64,000 nt of DNA, taken from Flavisolibacter tropicus (GTDB lineage Bacteria; Bacteroidota; Bacteroidia; Chitinophagales; Chitinophagaceae). The notes under the pieces are model-generated. The model saw only the letters and a list, made by a program, of their open reading frames with translations. It did no database searches and was not told the origin of the DNA. This document shows positions 61,695-64,000 of this stretch, in pieces (the first letter of the stretch is position 1; every line of letters begins with the position of its first letter). Both the position numbers and the translations under genes were made by a program. Location: NCBI RefSeq assembly GCF_001644645.1, contig NZ_CP011390.1:4088001-4152000 (forward strand). Direction: 5' to 3'.

Positions 61695-63215
61695 TTAGTG
61701 TCTGAAATGACGCATGCCGGTCATTACCATAGCCAGGTTTCTTTCCTTGCAATATTCAATACTGTCTTTGTCGCGAATAGAACCACCTGGTTGTACAAAC
61801 GCTGTAATGCCCGCTTCATCGCCCAGCTTCACACAATCATTAAAGGGGAAGAACGCATCGCTGGCCATAACAGCTCCTTTCAGATCAAAACTGAACTGCT
61901 TGGCTTTTTCTACGGCATGACGTAAGGCGTCAATACGACTGGTTTGACCGCAACCTTTACCTACCAGTTGTTTGTTTTTTACCAGCGCAATAGCGTTGCT
62001 CTTTAAATGCTTACACACGATGTTGGCAAACAACAGGTCTTCTCTTTCCGATGCAGTAGCCGGACGGCCTCCTACATCTTCCCACTTTTCATAGTTGCCT
62101 TTATCCTTGTCTTGTACCAGGGTGCCATTCAATACATTCTTGTATTGTTTTGTAGCAGCAACTGGTTTATTCAATTGTAGTAATATGCGGTTCTTCTTGG
62201 ATTGTAAAATAGTCAGTGCATCTGCATCAAAAGCAGGTGCAATCAATACTTCAAAGAAGATCTCGTTAATAGCATTGGCAGTAGCTATATCTATAGCGCC
62301 ATTACATACCAGCACACCACCAAAAGCACTTTCTGCATCACCTGCTAAGGCATCTTTCCAGGCGCCTTCTACAGAAGGGCGACTGGAAATACCACACACG
62401 TTGGTATGCTTGATAATAGCAAATGTGGCCTGAGTAGTTTCACCTTCAAACTCCTGGATCAATTCAATAGCGGCATCAATATCTACCAGGTTGTTATAGC
62501 TGATCTCTTTACCATGCAGCTGATTGAAGTTCTCGGAAAGGTTGCCAAAGAACGCAGCTTGCTGATGTGGGTTCTCACCATAACGCAGTGGCGTGCGTTG
62601 TTCTTGTCCAAATACGGTCAGTGGCGTATCTGCACTGAAATAGTTGGTGATAGCAATATCATAATCGGCTACTATCTGGAACGCTTTAGCCGCAAATTTT
62701 CTGCGTTGTTCTAAAGTGGTTTCTCCATTTTGTAATTCCAGGATCTCTACCAGGTTGGCGTAATCATCTTTGGAAGCTAACACCGTTACATCACTGAAGT
62801 TCTTGGCGGCACCGCGTATCATGGATGGACCACCAATATCAACCTTTTCAATGATCAGTTTTTCATCTGTAGTGTTGGCTACTGTTTCCTGGAAAGGATA
62901 CAAGTCCACAATCACCAGGTCCAGTTCAGGAATACCATATTGCTTCATTTCCTGCACATCGGTTTCATTATTTCTACGACCTAGTATACCACCAAAAATC
63001 AATGGATGCAAGGTCTTTACACGACCTCCTAAAATAGAAGGGTAAGAGGTTAACTGCTCTACTGGCACTACAGGTATACCCAGGTCTTCAATAAACTTTT
63101 GAGTACCTCCGGTAGAGTAAATAGTGGTGCCTTGCTGTTGCAACTGGCGTACTACGGGCTCAAGACCATCTTTGTAAAATACAGAGATCAGAGCGGCTGA
63201 AATTTTCTTGTTCAT
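61695..63215 (-). CDS. purH: Bifunctional AICAR transformylase/IMP cyclohydrolase PurH
   Basis: The 506-residue enzyme carries out the last two steps of purine synthesis. The N-terminal MGS-like cyclohydrolase domain (about 1-150) has STGGTQKFIEDLGI and DLVIVDLYPF; the AICAR transformylase domain has RYGENPHQQAAF, the KHTNVCG catalytic motif and the end QPGGSIRDKDSI. Full length. It is downstream of a comEC-type gene but separated by an insertion-like element. Confidence 0.96.
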   Translation of the reverse strand: MNKKISAALISVFYKDGLEPVVRQLQQQGTTIYSTGGTQKFIEDLGIPVVPVEQLTSYPSILGGRVKTLHPLIFGGILGRRNNETDVQEMKQYGIPELDLVIVDLYPFQETVANTTDEKLIIEKVDIGGPSMIRGAAKNFSDVTVLASKDDYANLVEILELQNGETTLEQRRKFAAKAFQIVADYDIAITNYFSADTPLTVFGQEQRTPLRYGENPHQQAAFFGNLSENFNQLHGKEISYNNLVDIDAAIELIQEFEGETTQATFAIIKHTNVCGISSRPSVEGAWKDALAGDAESAFGGVLVCNGAIDIATANAINEIFFEVLIAPAFDADALTILQSKKNRILLQLNKPVAATKQYKNVLNGTLVQDKDKGNYEKWEDVGGRPATASEREDLLFANIVCKHLKSNAIALVKNKQLVGKGCGQTSRIDALRHAVEKAKQFSFDLKGAVMASDAFFPFNDCVKLGDEAGITAFVQPGGSIRDKDSIEYCKERNLAMVMTGMRHFRH

Positions 63216-63240
63216 GTAGAAATAAATTAAGGCAGGCTTA

Positions 63241-63403
63241 GAAGCTGTTTGAATTAATTATTTGATATGGCGCATGGTGTCTTTTGGGCTGCAACTTCGT
63301 CGGATTTTTTGCCTTAGGCGTTTGACTATGGCTGCAAAATCCTCCTTGTTTCGCTCCAAAATACTCTCATCATCAATTCTGAATAACTAACTCAAACAGC
63401 TTC
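63241..63403. mobile_element. MITE-like element with terminal inverted repeats
   Basis: GAAGCTGTTTGA at 63241-63252 and TCAAACAGCTTC at 63392-63403 are perfect 12-bp terminal inverted repeats. TTA flanks both ends directly (63238-63240, 63404-63406), which would fit a 3-bp target duplication. Subterminal sequence is also partly palindromic (ATTAATTATT against AATAACTAACT; GGATTTTTTGC against GCAAAATCC). There is no open frame. It sits between comEC and purH. Confidence 0.6.
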
Positions 63404-63428
63404 TTAAAGGAGCCGCAAAGGTAGGAGA

Positions 63429-64000
63429 CTAAAACGGCATCACAAAAGCACCTTGCTCCTGTACATCATAAAAGGGAATGTGTAGCGCAAGGGCACTGCG
63501 TTTCCACAGATCAGCTTTCCAATGAGGCACCGAACCATCAATAACAATCTGTTTGATAGTTGATGCCTGGGCTATTTGCTCAAGGTAAAGTTTTGGGTTT
63601 TTGGAAAGAATCAGCAGATCAATAACAGGCTTAGTGGGTTGTGGTTGAAATACTACAGTGGTATCAATAACTAAGCATTGCTTGCCTTCAATAACAAAGG
63701 TTTTCTGATTAATACAATGCTGTTCTTCAATGCGGTAATGAATACGAGATGGCTGCAGATGAAAACGATAGAGAGCGGGTTCTTGCAACAATGCGCTATC
63801 GCCAATAAACGCAGAAGACTGCCCTTGTATAACATCAATGGCCTGTCGCTTGGGGATGTTATAAACAATGAGCTGTTGTTGCTGTGTGGCCTGTTTAAAT
63901 GAAAGGGCGCGCAGGCCTATAAACAATAGTGCGCTGCTCAAGGCTATCCGAATGGCCTTGGTTTGTTGATGGAGTAGCCAAAGCGTTAAACCAAGTATGC
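63429..64000 (-). CDS. ComEC/Rec2-family competence protein, C-terminal part (partial)
   Basis: The frame stays open on the minus strand to the window edge (64000), so the gene begins outside; about 190 residues are visible. A membrane helix near the edge (LTLWLLH, then ALSSALLFIGLRAL) is followed by a soluble end containing VYNIPKRQAIDVIQGQSS, DLLILSKNP, VIDGSVPHWK and FVMPF, typical of the end of Bacteroidota ComEC proteins, which form the DNA-uptake channel. A start inside the window at a TTG (63941) is an artefact of truncation. Confidence 0.78.
   Translation of the reverse strand, partial: ILGLTLWLLHQQTKAIRIALSSALLFIGLRALSFKQATQQQQLIVYNIPKRQAIDVIQGQSSAFIGDSALLQEPALYRFHLQPSRIHYRIEEQHCINQKTFVIEGKQCLVIDTTVVFQPQPTKPVIDLLILSKNPKLYLEQIAQASTIKQIVIDGSVPHWKADLWKRSALALHIPFYDVQEQGAFVMPF

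Overview
The window is a chromosomal piece of a Bacteroidota bacterium, most likely family Chitinophagaceae. The evidence is two SusC/SusD pairs, the gliding genes gldE and gldD, a type IX secretion sorting domain, many lipoproteins with a Cys signal near residue 18, weak ribosome binding sites, and promoters with the Bacteroidota -7 box TAnnTTTG close to the start codons. I saw no rRNA, tRNA, CRISPR array, prophage or transposase gene. The right end cuts a comEC-type gene.

Layout. 0.75-5.7 kb: a degenerate arginase-family protein, then a hybrid-sensor-like histidine kinase overlapping its LuxR-type regulator. 6.5-14.5 kb: a SusC/SusD uptake locus with two accessory lipoproteins, followed by a LytS/LytTR two-component pair. 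14.6-18.1 kb: an M13 peptidase and a PBP4-type carboxypeptidase, divergent around a near-perfect palindrome. 18.7-24.0 kb: an unknown lipoprotein, an ECF sigma factor overlapping an unusual inner-membrane/beta-barrel protein, and mutL. 24.5-30.3 kb: a lipoprotein, a membrane LytTR regulator, a serine hydrolase and a GH3-serine hydrolase fusion. 30.4-34.4 kb (minus): ricT-like, holB, glutathione peroxidase. 34.9-42 kb: a secreted delta-60/Ig protein, then (minus) a beta-helix lipoprotein, comF and radA. 42.4-49.5 kb: a YugP-type peptidase, a second SusC/SusD pair, a metallophosphoesterase and a small outer-membrane protein. 49.8-52.9 kb (minus): RNase G, a 30-residue ribosomal-type peptide, a TPR protein and HU. 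53-56.6 kb: mutY-ssb-gldE-gldD. 57.3-60.6 kb: DUF3109, lutB-like and a deacetylase-like gene in a tight operon. 60.6-64 kb (minus): EamA transporter, purH, comEC end.

The genes are mostly housekeeping plus nutrient uptake and cell-wall turnover. The most unusual content is between genes. Long gene-free stretches are filled with recurrent short sequence 'words' that are not random: one 38-bp family begins 0-6 bases after several stop codons; several word blocks occur as inverted pairs on either side of an intrinsic terminator; a 330-380 bp composite repeat appears three times, two copies carrying ATACGGAG at an exact 22-bp period; and a roughly 163-bp element with terminal inverted repeats and a 3-bp direct repeat lies beside purH. 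The second unusual item is the sigma factor with a partner that joins an inner-membrane segment to a predicted outer-membrane barrel.
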